Positions 1 through 13,900 of a stretch of 64,000 bases of DNA are shown one piece after another. Under the pieces are notes generated by a model. The model saw only the letters and a program-made list of their open reading frames with translations, did no database searches and was not told the DNA's origin. The stretch covers positions 607,501 through 671,500 of the forward strand of contig JABMCL010002217.1 in the NCBI GenBank assembly GCA_018857735.1, given 5' to 3'. Positions within the stretch are counted from its first letter, which is position 1. Every line of letters begins with the position of its first letter. Both the position numbers and the translations under genes were made by a program. The stretch comes from Alviniconcha marisindica (lineage: Eukaryota > Mollusca > Gastropoda > Provannidae).

Positions 1-243
1 CAGTACTGAGGTAGTAGTACACAGCCATTGCAACACCCTATCACCCAATACAGAGGTAGTTGTACACAGCAAATGCAACACACAATCAAGTGTATTAATA
101 TCAAAGTACTGTCAATACTTTTGATTACTACTGACATGCGCACTGAACATCAGAGAAGACCTGAACTGAAGAACATATTCTGGGCTTCTTGTCTGATGTA
201 AATAGCATCTACCATCATGATCTGCACTGCAGTAACTTGAAGG

Positions 244-276
<33 letters not shown>

Positions 277-301
277 CAGGTCTGTCCAACCCGCTGGTCA
301 C

Positions 302-461
302 CTCTTGCAAGGCCCCGGCGGCCTGCAGACGGATCTGCTCCTGGGCCTCGCCCAGCGCTCGCTGGGCCTGAATGCATGCCGCTGATTCCCGCGCCAGTCG
401 CGTCTCCAGGGACAGCACGCTCTGCATCAGCTGGTCTCGCTCTGCTGTCAGTGATGCCAGT
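302..461 (-). CDS. GOLGB1: Golgin exon, residues 9523-9576 (last in window)
   Basis: Acceptor tgtgttttcag; one base completes a split Arg codon, then LASLTAERDQLMQSVLSLET; donor GAG|GTGACC, phase 0. The gene continues beyond position 1. A run of 30 G (sense strand) follows 24 bases after the donor. Confidence 0.82.
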
Positions 462-3400
462 CTGAAAACACAACCACACCATAGTCTACAGTGCACCACA
501 CCACAGTCTACATTTGCACCACACCACAGTCTACAGTGCATCACACCACAGTCTACAGTGCACCACACCACAGTCTACAGTGCACCACACCACAGTCTAC
601 AGTGCACACACCACAGTCTACAGTGCACCACACCACAGTCTACAGTGCACCACACCACAGTCTACAGTGCACCACACCACAGTCTACAGTGCACCACACC
701 ACAGTCTACAGTGCACCACAGTCTCAGTGCACCCCCAAGTCTACAGTGCACCACACCACAGTCTACAGTGCACCACACCACAGTCTACAGTGCACCACAC
801 CACAGTCTACAGTGCACCACACCACAGTCTACAGTGCACCACACCACAGTCTACAGTGCACCACACCACAGTCTACAGTGCACCACACCACAGTCTACAG
901 TGCACCACACCACAGTCTACAGTGCACCACACCACGTCTACAGTGCACCAAAAGTCTACAGTGCACCACACCACAGTCTACAGTGCACCACACCACAGTC
1001 TACAGTGCACCACACCACAGTTCTACAGTGCACCACACCACAGTCTACAGTGCACCACACCACAGTCTACAGTGCACCACACCACAGTCTACATTTGCAC
1101 CACACCACAGTCTACAGTGCACCACACCACAGTCTACAGTGCACCACACCACAGTCTACAGTGCACCACACCACAGTCTACAGTGCACCACACCACAGTC
1201 TACAGTGCACCACAGTCTACAGTGCACCACACCACAGTCTACAGTTGCACCACACCACAGTCTACAGTGCACCACACCACAGTCTACAGTGCACCACATC
1301 ACAGTCTACAGTGCACCACACCACAGTCTACAGTTGCACCACACCACAGTCTACAGTTGCACCACACCACAGTCTACAGTGCACCACACCACAGTCTACA
1401 GTGCACCACACCACAGTCTACAGTGCACCACACCACAGTCTACAGTGCACCACACCACAGTCTACAGTTGCACCGTATCCCAGATTAGGGTTTACTGGGA
1501 GAGGAAGAAAAAGAAACTGATTGCTGATGATGTACAAAACGGGTGTGCTGACTCTTCACTGCTGCATGAGACAAACAGAATGAACATCATCCATCCTGGA
1601 GAAACAACATAATCCAAAAACCAATCTGGAAAAAACAGTTTGTGATCAAGTAATCCACCAACTAATCTATACACCACACCATCATCATTTCACTTGTGTC
1701 TTTTTTTCCCCCAAGCATACAATATCAAGGGAATAAACAGTTCATGGCTGGGAATTCATCCACCCACCCAACAACTAAGCAGAGAAATAAAATGTTGATG
1801 TCTTCCTCACACTGACAAGACCACGCTACAGGGAGGTAGACCTGTACTGTACCTGTCTTGTGTGTCTTGGTCAACCTCTGTGGCATCCTCCACATCCACA
1901 TCTTTCTGCAGAGACTCCAGAGCGATCCGTCGCTCCAACTCTCCTACCTGCAGTGAACAATGGGAAAATCAGAGTCTGCAAATTCTACGTGGCACAAGCC
2001 TGCTGACTGCAGATTAAACTGATGAACTGTGAATAAATGCATGAGAATGTATACAGTGAACCACACAAACAACTGCATGTTCACAGCACAAGTGACAGCA
2101 AACAGTAACATTTAAATTCAGATGGCAACTGAAAATCTACATAACACCCTTTGATCCAATTTAATAGACAGGGCACAGAGTAGTCCTGACAGTAGGTCAG
2201 TAAATCACGAAACTGACATCAAGACTTCAGATAAGGATGTGAACCACAACCAGCACAAACAGCTGATGCACTAACAAAGCAGCACCTGTCTGTAGGATGG
2301 AATGGGGGGGGGGGGGGGGGGGGAGTAGGTGCTTTGGACTAGCCTGGAAGACTGGAACAGGGAGAACTGTAGGTGCTTTGGACTAGCCTGGAAGACTGGG
2401 ACAGGGAGAACTGTAGGTGCTTTGGACTAGCCTGGAAGACTGGGACAGGGAGAACTGTAGGTGCTTTGGACTAGCCTGGAAGACTGGGACAGGGAGAACT
2501 GTAGGTGCTTTGGACTAGCCTGGAAGACTGGGACAGGGAGAACTGTAGGTGCTTTGGACTAGCCTGGAAGACTGGGACAGGGAGAACTGAGGTGCTTTGG
2601 ACTAGCCTGGAAGACTGGGACAGGGAGAACTGTAGGTGCTTTGGACTAGCCTGGAAGACTGGGACAGGGAGAACTGTAGGTGCTTTGGACTAGCCTGGAA
2701 GACTGGGACAGGGAGAACTGTAGGTGCTTTGGACTAGCCTGGAAGACTGGGACAGGGAGAACTGTAGGTGCTTTGGACTAGCCTGGAAGACTGGGACAGG
2801 GAGAACTGTAGGTGCTTTGGACTAGCCTGGAAGACTGGGACAGGGAGAACTGTAGGTGCTTTGGACTAGCCTGGAAGACTGGGACAGGGAGAACTAGAGG
2901 GCTTTGGACTAGCCTGGAAGACTGGGACAGGGAGAACTAGAGGCGCTTTGGACTAGCCTGGAAGACTGGGACAGGGAGAACTAGAGGCGCTTTGGACTAG
3001 CCTGGAAGACTGGGACAGGGAGAACTAGAGGCGCTTTGGACTAGCCTGGAAGACTGGGACAGGGAGAACTAGAGGCGCTTTGGACTAGCCTGGAAGACTG
3101 GGACAGGGAGAACTATAGGTGCTTTGGACTAGCCTGGAAGACTAGGACAGGGAGAAAAATTTAGACTAGCCTGGAAGACTGGGACAGAAGCCTACTCTAA
3201 CAATGTCATCCTTACAGCATGTGATCAAGATGGCACTGGTGACCCGAGCCTGACCTTGGCCTGTGTGTTGATGCAGGCCTGGTGTCTGAGACTGACATCC
3301 TCTCCCACCTGACTCACCTTGGCCTGTGTGTTGATGCAGGCCCGTTGTCTGAGACTGACATCCTCTCCCACCTGACTCACCTTGGCCTGTGTGTTGATGT

Positions 3401-6400
3401 GGCCCTGGTGTCTGAGACTGACATCCTCTCCCACCTGACTCACCTTGGCCTGTGTGTTGATGCGGGCCTGGTGTCTGAGACTGACATCCTCTCCCACCTG
3501 ACTCACCTTGGCCTGTGTGTTGATGCGGGCCTGGTGTCTGAGACTGACATCCTCTCCCACCTGACTCACCTTGGCCTGTGTGTTGATGCGGGCCTGGTGT
3601 CTGAGACTGACATCCTCTCCCACCTGACTCACCTTGGCCTGTGTGTTGATGTGGCCCGGTGTCTGAGACTGACATCCTCTCCCACCTGACTCACCTTGGC
3701 CTGGGTGTTGATGTGGGCCTGGTGTCTGAGACTGACATCCTCTCCCACCTGACTCACCTTGGCCTGGTGTTGATGTGGGCCTTGTGCAGCGAGGCATACT
3801 GCTGTCTGAGACTGACATCCTCTCCCACCTGACTCACCTTGGCCTGGGTGTTGATGTGGGCCTGGTGCAGAGAGGCATACTGCTGTCTGAGACGACATCT
3901 GACTCTCCTCCTGACTCAGCTGGCCTGGGTGTTGATGTGCGGCCTGGGCAGGTGGCATCACTCTGTACGCATGGCCAGCCATGCTGATCTTATCTACTCT
4001 GCAGTGGACATCTGACAGCGTGGCTGGTGTGTTGAGATAGGTGCGGTCTTCCACCAGCTGGCTCACCTGTACCACGAGCAACAACAGCATGAGGCTGGAG
4101 TTTATCAACAACATGAGGCTGGAGCTTATCTACAGCATGAGGCTGGAGTTTATCAACAACATGAGGCTGGAGTTTATCAACAACATGAGGCTGGAGTCTA
4201 CAGCATGAAGGGTGGAGTTTATCTACAGCATGAGGCTGGAGTTTATCAACAACATGAGGCTGGAGTTTATCTACAGCATGAGGCTGGAGTTTATCAACAA
4301 CATGAGGCTGGAGTTTATCTACAGCATGAGGCTGGAGCTTATCAACAACATGAGGCTGGAGTTTATCTACAGCATGAGGCTGGAGGTTATCAACAACATG
4401 AGGCTGGAGTTTATCTACAGCATGAGGCTGGAGTTTATCAACAACATGAGGCTGGAGTTTATCAACAACATGAGGCTGGAGTTTATCTACAGCATGAGGC
4501 TGGAGTTCATCAACAACATGAGGCTGGAGTTTATCTACAGCATGAGGCTGGAGTTTATCAACAACATGAGGCTGGAGTTTATCTACAGCATGAGGCTGGA
4601 GTTTATCAACAACATGAGGCTGGAGTTTATCTACAGCATGAGGCTGGAGTTTATCTACAGCATGAGGCTGGAGTTTACCAACAACATGATGCTGGAGTTT
4701 ATCATCAATGTCAGGTTGGAGTCTGCTAACAACATATGAGAGTGCAGTTTATTAAAAAAGTGAGGTTGGAGTCGCAGCCATCAACATGAGGCTGGAGCTT
4801 ATCAACCACATGAAGCTGGAGTTTATCAACATGGGGCTGGAGTTTATCTACAACACAAGGCTGGAGTTTATCAATGGCATGAGGTTGAGCATTTGCATCC
4901 AACCCAACTTAACAAGAAATATTTTGGATCCATACAAGCTATCTTGTTCACAGTGACTTACTGGATGAAAATGATATACAGATGAGAGTACTAAACTTTT
5001 GATTTACAGATGAAAATATTTTCTAATTTGATAAACAAAAAATACAAGGAAATACCATCCCCACAGGTGAGAAGAAAGATGTACCTGCGGGGTTGGTGAT
5101 GATGTTGGTGAATAATGGTTGGCCTCAGACTGAGACAAAAGACAACTAGGTAAATCACCTACAACAACAGCAGCGCAAGAATAGCTAAAGCTATATTTAC
5201 ATTCAACAGACTGGTAAATAAACAGGAAACAAACACACAGAGAAATATTCAATTTACCAACAATCAAAACCCAGGCAACAGGACACACATCCACAGCGCA
5301 ATGCAGGGTACAGACTCCTCCCCCCCCCCCCCCCCCCCCCAACACTGTGTAGAACAATGCAATGCACAAAACACCTCTTCCCACCTCCACAGAACAAAAC
5401 AAATCCCCCCCCCTCCCCCCCCAGCCTCCACAGAACACCACAGTGCACAAAGAACATCCTACACACACACCTCCACAAAACACCCCTCCCTGACCCTAGT
5501 GAAATGCAATGCACAAAACACCTCCAAAGAACAACACAATGCACAAAACGTCCCCCCCCCCCCCCCCCCCCACACACACACACATGCACGGCAACCATTC
5601 CATTCCCTCCCTCCCTCCCTGCACACACACACACACACACATACAGAGACATACACCTGCATGACAAGCCCCCCCCCCACCTGCAGGGCAAGCCTCCCAC
5701 ACCCACACAAACACCTACAGGGCAAGCCTCCCACACCCACATACCCCCACAAACACCTGCAGGGCAAACCTCCCACACCCACATACTCCCACAAACACCT
5801 GCAGGGCAAAGCCTACCACCCCCACAAACACTGCAGGCAAGCCTCCCACCCCCCCCCCCCCCACAACACCTGCAGGGCAAGCCTCCCACCCCCACAAACA
5901 CCTGCAGGCAAGCCCCACTCCCCCCCTTCCCTGCCACACACACACCTACAGGGCAACCCCCTTCCCTGCCACACACACACCTACAGGGCAACCCCTTCCC
6001 TGCCAAACACACACCTACAGGCAACCCCCCCCCCCCCCTCCATGCCACACACACACCTACAGGGCAACCCCCCTCCCTGCCACACACACACCTACAGGGC
6101 AACCCCCCTCCCTGCCACACACACACCTACAGGGCAACCCCCCTCCCTGCCACACACACACCTACAGGGCAACCCCCCTTCCCTGCCACACACACACCTA
6201 CAGGGCAACCCCCCCCCCCCTTCCCTGCCACACTACACACCTACAGGGCAACCCCCTTCCCTGCCACACATACACACCTACAGGGCAACCCCCCCTTCCC
6301 TGCCACACATACACACCAAGGGCAACCCCCCTTCCCGCTCCACACACACACCTAGGGCAACCCCCCTTCCCTGCCACACAACACACCTACAGGCAACCCC

Positions 6401-9400
6401 CCTTCCCTGCCACACACAACACACCTACAGGGCAACCCCCCTTCCCTGCCACACATACACACCTACAGGGCAACCCCCCCTTCCCTGCCACACATACACA
6501 CCTACAGGGCAACCCCCCCTTCCCTGCCACACATACACACCTACAGGGCAACCCCCCCTTCCCTGCCACACATACACACCTACAGGGCAACCCCCCCCCT
6601 TCCCTGCCACACACACACACCTACAGGACCACCCCCCTTCCCGGCCACACACACACACATCTACAGGGCAACCCCCCCTTTCCCTGCCCCTCCATTCTAA
6701 CACACACCTGCAGGGCAAGCCCCCTCCCCCCCCACACTCACACACCTGCATAGCGAGCTGCTGACAGCGGGCCTCCCTCTGCTGCAGGGAGTGGTGGGCA
6801 CGGTTCATCTCCTCCTGCAGCTGGTTCTTCTGGTCCACCACCTCGCGGAACTGCGCCTGCAGTTTGCTGTAGTCTGCAGCGAACCGCGACATCTGATCCC
6901 CGCCCGATGCCGACAGCTGACTCTGCGCCAGCAGCGTCTCGTTGTGGAAGGACAGCTGCTGAGCGGAGGACGTGGCCGCTGCCAGTTCCTGCGTCAAGCG
7001 AGCATTGTTCTCCAGCAGGACTTCTGCGTGCTGCTCCAGTTCCTTCACGCGGTTGGCCAGCCGTTCCTTCTCGCGGCTGAGGTGTTGTATCTGCTCCCCT
7101 CCTAGCATTGCTCGCTGGTCCTGAACAATAGTGCTGGGAGTTGACCAATATGAACTGTACCCGTGTTCTGACAATATGAACTGTACCTGTGTGTTGGGAG
7201 TTGACCAATATGAACTGTACCTGTGTGTTGGGAGCTGACCAATATGAACTGTACCTGTGTGTTGGGAGTTGACCAATATGAACTGTACCTGTGTGTTGGG
7301 AGCGGACCAGTATGAACTGTACCTGTGTGTTGGGAGCTGACCAGTATGAACTGTACCTGTGTGTTGGGAGTTGACCAGTATGAACTGTACCTGTGTGTTG
7401 GGAATTGACCAATATGAACTGTACCTGTGTGTTGGGAGTTGACCAATATGAACTGTACCTGTGTGTTGGGAGTTGACCAATATGAACTGTACCTGTGTGT
7501 TGGGAGTTGACCAGTATGAACTGTACCTGTGCTCTGAATAGTATTCTATTAGATTGGACACTTTATTAAAGTGTCCAATCTGAAGTGGTTTAAAGGACAG
7601 TGATGAAGCAAACGATCACCTGCACTCAGATAACAAAACACTGCCACACAAAGTCAAAGTGGGTCGTACAGTGGCAATGAGTGACTTCTCAGCAGTCATA
7701 CCCATCATATTCAGCAACAACAACAAAGTCTATTAACATTTTCTGAACAAAAGGTACCATTTACAAAAAATAGCATCATCAGTGGGAGGAATGGAAGGTT
7801 CCCCAAAACATGGGGAAATTGCATACCCTCCCTTGACCCCCCCCCCCCCCCCCCCCCCCTGTTTGGTGTGGTCCCTGATGACATATTCCTTTGACATGGT
7901 TTTCTGATGATACAGCACACCCCCAACCTGACCCATCCACCTGTTTGATGAGGTCCTCAATGTCATTTGAAACTGCATACCCCACCCCAACCTACCCACC
8001 TGTTTGGTGAGGTCATCAATGACATGGAAAACTGTATACCCCACCCTAGCCCACACACCTGTTTGGTGAAGTCATCAATGACACTGAAAACTGTGTACCC
8101 CACCCTAGCCCACCCACCTGTTTGGTGAGGTCTCCGATGCGTGAGTGCAGTTCCTCAACCTGTTGAGCCAGGGCTGAGTTGTCTCTCAGCACTGAGCTGT
8201 AGTCCTCACTCAGCGACTCAAAGTCAGCTTCCAGCGAGCGAACAGTGTCCAGCTTGCTGGTGAATGTTTCAGTCTGCCGTTTGTACTGCTCAGCCTCCTT
8301 CTGAGCCTCTGACAGCTCCTGGGTCAAGGCCACGACCTTCTCCTCTAGAAGGGAGAGTTCCTTTATCTTCATATTCTGAAGGTTCATCTCCTCCTTCAGT
8401 CTGACGTTCTCTGACCGACCCTGTGAGATAATGTCCTGGAGTCTTTGGATCTCTTCTTCCTTCACACTCAGGATCAGCTTTGTTTCTTCCAGCTCTTGTT
8501 CCTTTTCCTTCACGGATTCCTGCAAAGCTGCACTGTGGGCCTTGATAGATTCCACTTCCTGAGCTATGGCAGAGAGACGAGAAATCTCCGCCAGTAGTTT
8601 GTCTCTGTCATCTGTGGAAGATCCAGAATGCTTCCGCAGCTCTTCCAGCTCCTCTTCCAGCCCCACAGCTTCTTCCAGCTTCCAGTTGAGTCCATCAATA
8701 TGCTCCTGCAGTGACGAAATTTCTGATCTGTGGACAAAATATAAAGTGTGTGAGAGATAATCAACACACTGCTGCAGAGAAGAGACTTCCAATCACTAGT
8801 CAATGAGCAATCAAAAACAAGTTCCACAAGCATATGGGAGTCTCAGTCTATTTGTGTAGTGGTAAAGTCCCAACTGTATGGATGGGCAGAAAGACAAAGG
8901 CTGACAGATCCGTAGGCAGGTAGGTGGATGGACAGACTTACAGACAGGCATACAGATGGACAGGTAAGTAGGCAGGCTGGTAGATGGACATGGGTGGACA
9001 AACAGACGCACAGATAAGTAAGCTGGCTTGTGGATGGAACAGACATACAGAGATGGACAGATAAGCAGGCAGGCTGGTGGATGGACAGACTCACAAACAG
9101 ATGTAAAGATGGACAGGGAAGTAGGCAGACTGGTGGAGGGACAGACAGACATACAGACAGATGCAAAGTGACGGACAAATAAGCAGGCAGGCTGGCAGAT
9201 GGACAGACATAAAGAGACAGACATGTAAGTAGGCAGGCTAGTGGACGGACAGACATAAAGAGACAGACATATAAGTAGGCAGGCTAGTGGATGGACAGAC
9301 ATAAAGAGAAAGACAAGTAAGTAGGCAGGCTAGTGGACGGACAGACATAAAGAGACAGACATGTAAGTAGGCAGGCTAGTGGACGGACAGACATAAAGAG

Positions 9401-10940
9401 ACAGACATGCAAGTCGGCAGGCTAGTGGACGGACAGACATAAAGAGACAGACATGTAAGTAGGCAGGCTAGTGGACGGACAGACATAAAGAGACAGACAT
9501 GTAAGTAGGCAGGCTAGTGGACGGACAGACATAAAGAGACAGACATGTAAGTAGGCAGGCTAGTGGACGGACAGCCATAGAGAGACAGATATGTAAGTAG
9601 GCAGGCTAGTGGACGGACAGGCATAAAGAGACAGACATGTAAGTCGGCAGGCTAGTGGATGGACAGACATAAAGAGACAGACATGTAAGTAGGCAGGCTA
9701 GTGGACGGACAGACATAAAGAGACAGACATGTAAGTAGGCAGGCTTGTGGAGGGGCAGACTAGTGGTGACTACATGGACAGATAAGCAAGCAGGCTTGCG
9801 GAGGGACACACACACAGAAATGGACAGAGGCACGCGGTTCCCCCTGACCTGTGTTGATCCTGCAGCTGAGCTATCTGCTGGCTGACATCCTCCACCCTCT
9901 TCGCCAGCACCTGTTTCTCCCTCCTCAGCGAGACAACCTCCTCCGTGACCCCTTCCAGCTCCTCCACCACCTCCTCCTTCTCACTCCGCAGTCTCTCCAC
10001 CTCCTGCCTCAGGCTCTCCGCCTCTCCACCGCCGCCCGCAGAGTCCCCAGGTGCCGAGGCCTTGCTGAGGTCGAAGCGGAGCTGGTCCACCTGGCGCTTG
10101 AGGTCCTTGTTGGTGGAGGTGAGGGTGGCCAGAACCTCCTGGTACTGGTTGTTGTCTTCCTGCAGCATGGTGTGGTGACCTCGCAGGTCTGACAGCTGGC
10201 TGCGCAGGCTTAGCACCTGCAGACAACAGCCACAGTTCGTTGAGTGTGAACGGTATGATACTGATCATTATATTCCTGCAGCACGGCGTGGTGACCTTGC
10301 AGGTCTGACAGCTGACTGCACACCTGTACACAACAGTCACAGTTCATTAAGTGTGAAAGGTGTGGGACTGGTTGTTGTCTTCCTGCAGCACAGCATGGTG
10401 ATGTACAAGCTGGCACATCCAAAAGCTGAAAGCAAAGGCTTAATTAACACCTGTGGACAACAGTCACAGTTCAGTAAGTGTGAAAGGTAAAGGTTTGTGC
10501 CTTTTGATGGTAAAGCACAGTGGCCACACAGAGGCCGACAGATGTACAGGCTTGACACGTGCAGACAAGTCACAGTACAGTGGAGTGTGAATGGAGGGGT
10601 AAATAATGACACACTAATAATGTGGTCATGGTTTGTTTGTCTGCCCCGAGGCATGGTGACCAGGCAGGTCTGACAGCTGCCTGCTCAGACATGACACCTG
10701 CACATCAAACAGGCACACAGTGTAAAATGGCAGGTGACAACTTGGTCACAGTTCACGTTTCCTAACAGCAAGGTGTGGTGGCATCTGCAGATTGGAAAAG
10801 CAACTGAATGCCAACTGGACACCTCTCACAGAAACACAGCACACTGAACATCAACACACTGATGGGTGCTGTTTGTTTTTCTGCAGCAATTCAGGAGTTG
10901 GAGGTTACAAAAATTGTCATTAGTGTATATTGTGGTGTGT

Positions 10941-10981
<41 letters not shown>

Positions 10982-13900
10982 TGAAATGAGCATATCCTTA
11001 TGTCTCTGTAAATGTTCTGGGCTCTTATGAGATGGGGCACCATAAATAATCTATTATTATTATTAACCAACACACTAAGTGTACAATTTCGCAGCAGCTG
11101 TGATAACCCAAACTGCCATATACTCCAGACTTCATGTAGGGTCAAGAAACCTATGTACAGACACATGGCAGAGCACCAAGAAGCAGCTGCCTGGTGCACA
11201 GCACATGGAACGGTTCTCACCTCTGCCTCAAGGCCATGTCTGGCTTCATTCTCCTCCACAGCAGCAATCTGCTTCTGTCCACTCAGCTCTTCCCTCACTC
11301 GCTCCACTTCCCTCCGCAGTTTGTCCACCAGCAATCGCTGCTGTTCCACATCACGTTGTGCCTCCTGCAGCTGCATCTCCAGCTGCTGGTTGGTGGCCGC
11401 CATGGTGGAGTTCTGGTCACGCAGAGCCTCCACTTCCTGCTGCAAGTGATTCACTTCCGCTTCCAGTCTGTCGGCTTCAGCTCTGGCCTGTGGAAAGTCA
11501 TCATCTTGTTGGTAAGGGTCGAGTTGACTGAGGTCTCACCATCAGACATGCACCACCACAACAGGTGAGTATGTAAGAGGGGTAATTAAGACAGTAAAAT
11601 ACTAAACCTGGTAGGAAGCATCCTGCATGGCATTGCTTCCACTAGCATAGCAATTTTTTTAGCACCACACAGGAAAAGACGAAATACTCATCCCCTTCCC
11701 CACAGGTGCTTTGGATTCTGTCCAGAGAAGTCAGTCTGATGTGAAGAAGTAAGTAAACATGGTGCTTAACATCCACATAAACCATAAGACTTACCTGGGA
11801 TGGGGAGAAGGGGGGTAGGGGGGAGGAAAAGGGTGTACAGAGGTGGGGGGAGAGGGAGATTATGTACCTATCGCTACACTGTCACCACCAGGTACAGAGG
11901 TGGGGGGAGAGGGAGGTTATGTACCTATCGCTACACTGTCACCACCAGGTACAGAGGTGGGGGGAGAGGGAGGTTATGTACCTATCGCTACACTGTCACC
12001 ACCAGGTACAGAGGTGGGGGGAGAGGGGGGATTAGTCACCACCAGGTACAGAGGTGGGGGGATTTAACCTATCGCTACACTGTCACCACCAGGTACAGAG
12101 GTGGGGGGAGAGGGAGGTTATGTACCTATCGCTACACTGTCACCACCAGGTACAGAGGTGGGGGGAGAGGGAGGTTATGTACCTATCGCTACACTGTCAC
12201 CACCAGGTACAGAGGTGGGGGGAGAGGGAGGTTATGTACCTATCGCTACACTGTCACCACCAGGTACAGAGGTGGGGGGAGAGGGAGATTATGTCCCTAT
12301 CGCTACACTGTCACCACCAGTATGACTCATGTAAAGAACAAAGATGTGCTGGCTATGATCACAAAAGTGCAGCTCAGTGGTTGTGATGGGCTGTACACTG
12401 TAAGCAAGGTCTCCAGGCTAGTTACCTGTAAAGACTGGGAGGCAGTTTCCTTCAGTGTGTTGTTTTCGTGGATCAGCTGCCCGTTGCGGGTCTCGACGTC
12501 ACGCAGTCTGGTGTGCAGCGCCTGGAGCTGCTCCTCTGCACCCCGTCGCGCCTCATGCACGCGGTGGTCAGCGTGGCGGTCTGCCTCGTCCAAGGACAGC
12601 TGCAGCTTCTCGTTCTTCTCCTTGAAGGACTTGAGCTTGATCAGCATCTTCTCACACTTCACTTCACTCAGCTGGAGACGACTTCGCACCTGTTGATGAG
12701 GAACAAACTGATCATGATGCAAGAAGACGGTGGTGTGTGCAGCACCACAATTTAACACTTTTTCCCTCCTCTTCTCTAACAGAATTTTACCAGAGTGAGG
12801 TGAGATTCTGCAGGCACAACTATTTTCCTGCTGTTACATAAATACCAGCACAGCTGATTATGAATACTGTAAACACACATGCAGACAAGTATTTGGGATC
12901 ATGAATGTTACCATCAAGCATCCACACCTGGTATATTATATGGATGTGCTTTACTCAACCCTCCCACAGTCTTGGAGGTTCTGAAGGTGGGAGGCTCCTC
13001 CCCGCGTGACGCCCTGTAGGAGGAATGGTTTGTGAAACAATGAACACTGTGTACCCCAGCCCTGTGCCTCAAGCCGCTCACCTTGTCATGCTCCTGCTGC
13101 AGGGCCTGGTACTGCTCCTTCAGCTCCTGCACTTCCCTGGCTTCCCCTCTGCTAGACGTTGCTCCACTAGGGGGTGCTGCCGATGTCTGCTGCACACTCT
13201 CACGTACCACGGCCATCTCCTCTACCTCCACCTTGGAGCCCCAGTCCCATGAATCATCCCCAGATGGCTGCACTTCTCTGGCTGGGGGAGACACTGCCTG
13301 AAGCCGCTCCAGCTGGGCCTTGAGCGAGGCGTTGTCCTGAAGGACCCTGTTGAGGTCCTGCTGCAGACGCTTCCTGTCTTCCTGGGACTCCTGCTCTGCG
13401 AACTGGGCCTCGGCGATGATCTTCTCCATGCCCTCGATCTCTCCCCGCAAGGAGTCATTGTCCACCTCCAGCTGCTCCTTTTGCTGGCTGACCTGCTCCA
13501 GCTGCTTGAGGAGGTGAGAGAGGCGCAAGTTCACAGACTCCTGGTCTGCCTGCAGCCTCAGCACTTCCTCCTCTTTCTGGGCTGCCAGCTGAAGCTGGTG
13601 ATGGAGCTCTTGTGTGATCCGGTTGTGGTCTAGTTTTGATTGCTGCAGCAGACTGTCTAACAAAGCCTTTTCATCCTGAAGGGCCTGGAATGAAACCTCC
13701 AGCTCTTTCTTTTCTGTCAGCACTGTCTCTAGCTGCAGTTTGGTTTCTTCCGAATCCCAGGAGTCCCACGAATCCCCCTGTGCCTTTTCTTGAGCTGCAC
13801 TAAGTTGGTCTTTTAGAGCCTGAATCTCCTGTTGATATGCTAACACTTGAGTGGAAAGCCCTTCACTTTCCTCTGTGGAATGTGTGGAGGAACGGAACTC

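Noticed and set aside
372..1612. Three long plus-strand frames rich in HHSLQCTTPQSTV
   Set aside because: Translation of a 22-bp minisatellite in all frames.
3255..3960. Regular repeats suggestive of a CRISPR array
   Set aside because: Units are directly adjacent with no unique spacers, and the context is a eukaryotic intron.
4205..4739. Frames translating the 24-bp repeat (HEAGVYLQ, RLEFINNM)
   Set aside because: Tandem repeat with period divisible by three; no gene structure.
8811..9833. Frames reading SLYVCPSTSLPTY repeats
   Set aside because: Products of the 46-bp minisatellite in a golgin intron.
11800..12696. A 298-codon plus-strand frame
   Set aside because: Its first half is the 57-bp minisatellite and its second half is antisense to a golgin exon.
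12914..13081. Extension of the golgin frame below 13,082
   Set aside because: It passes a consensus donor (AAG|GTGAGC) and then loses coiled-coil character; treated as intron.
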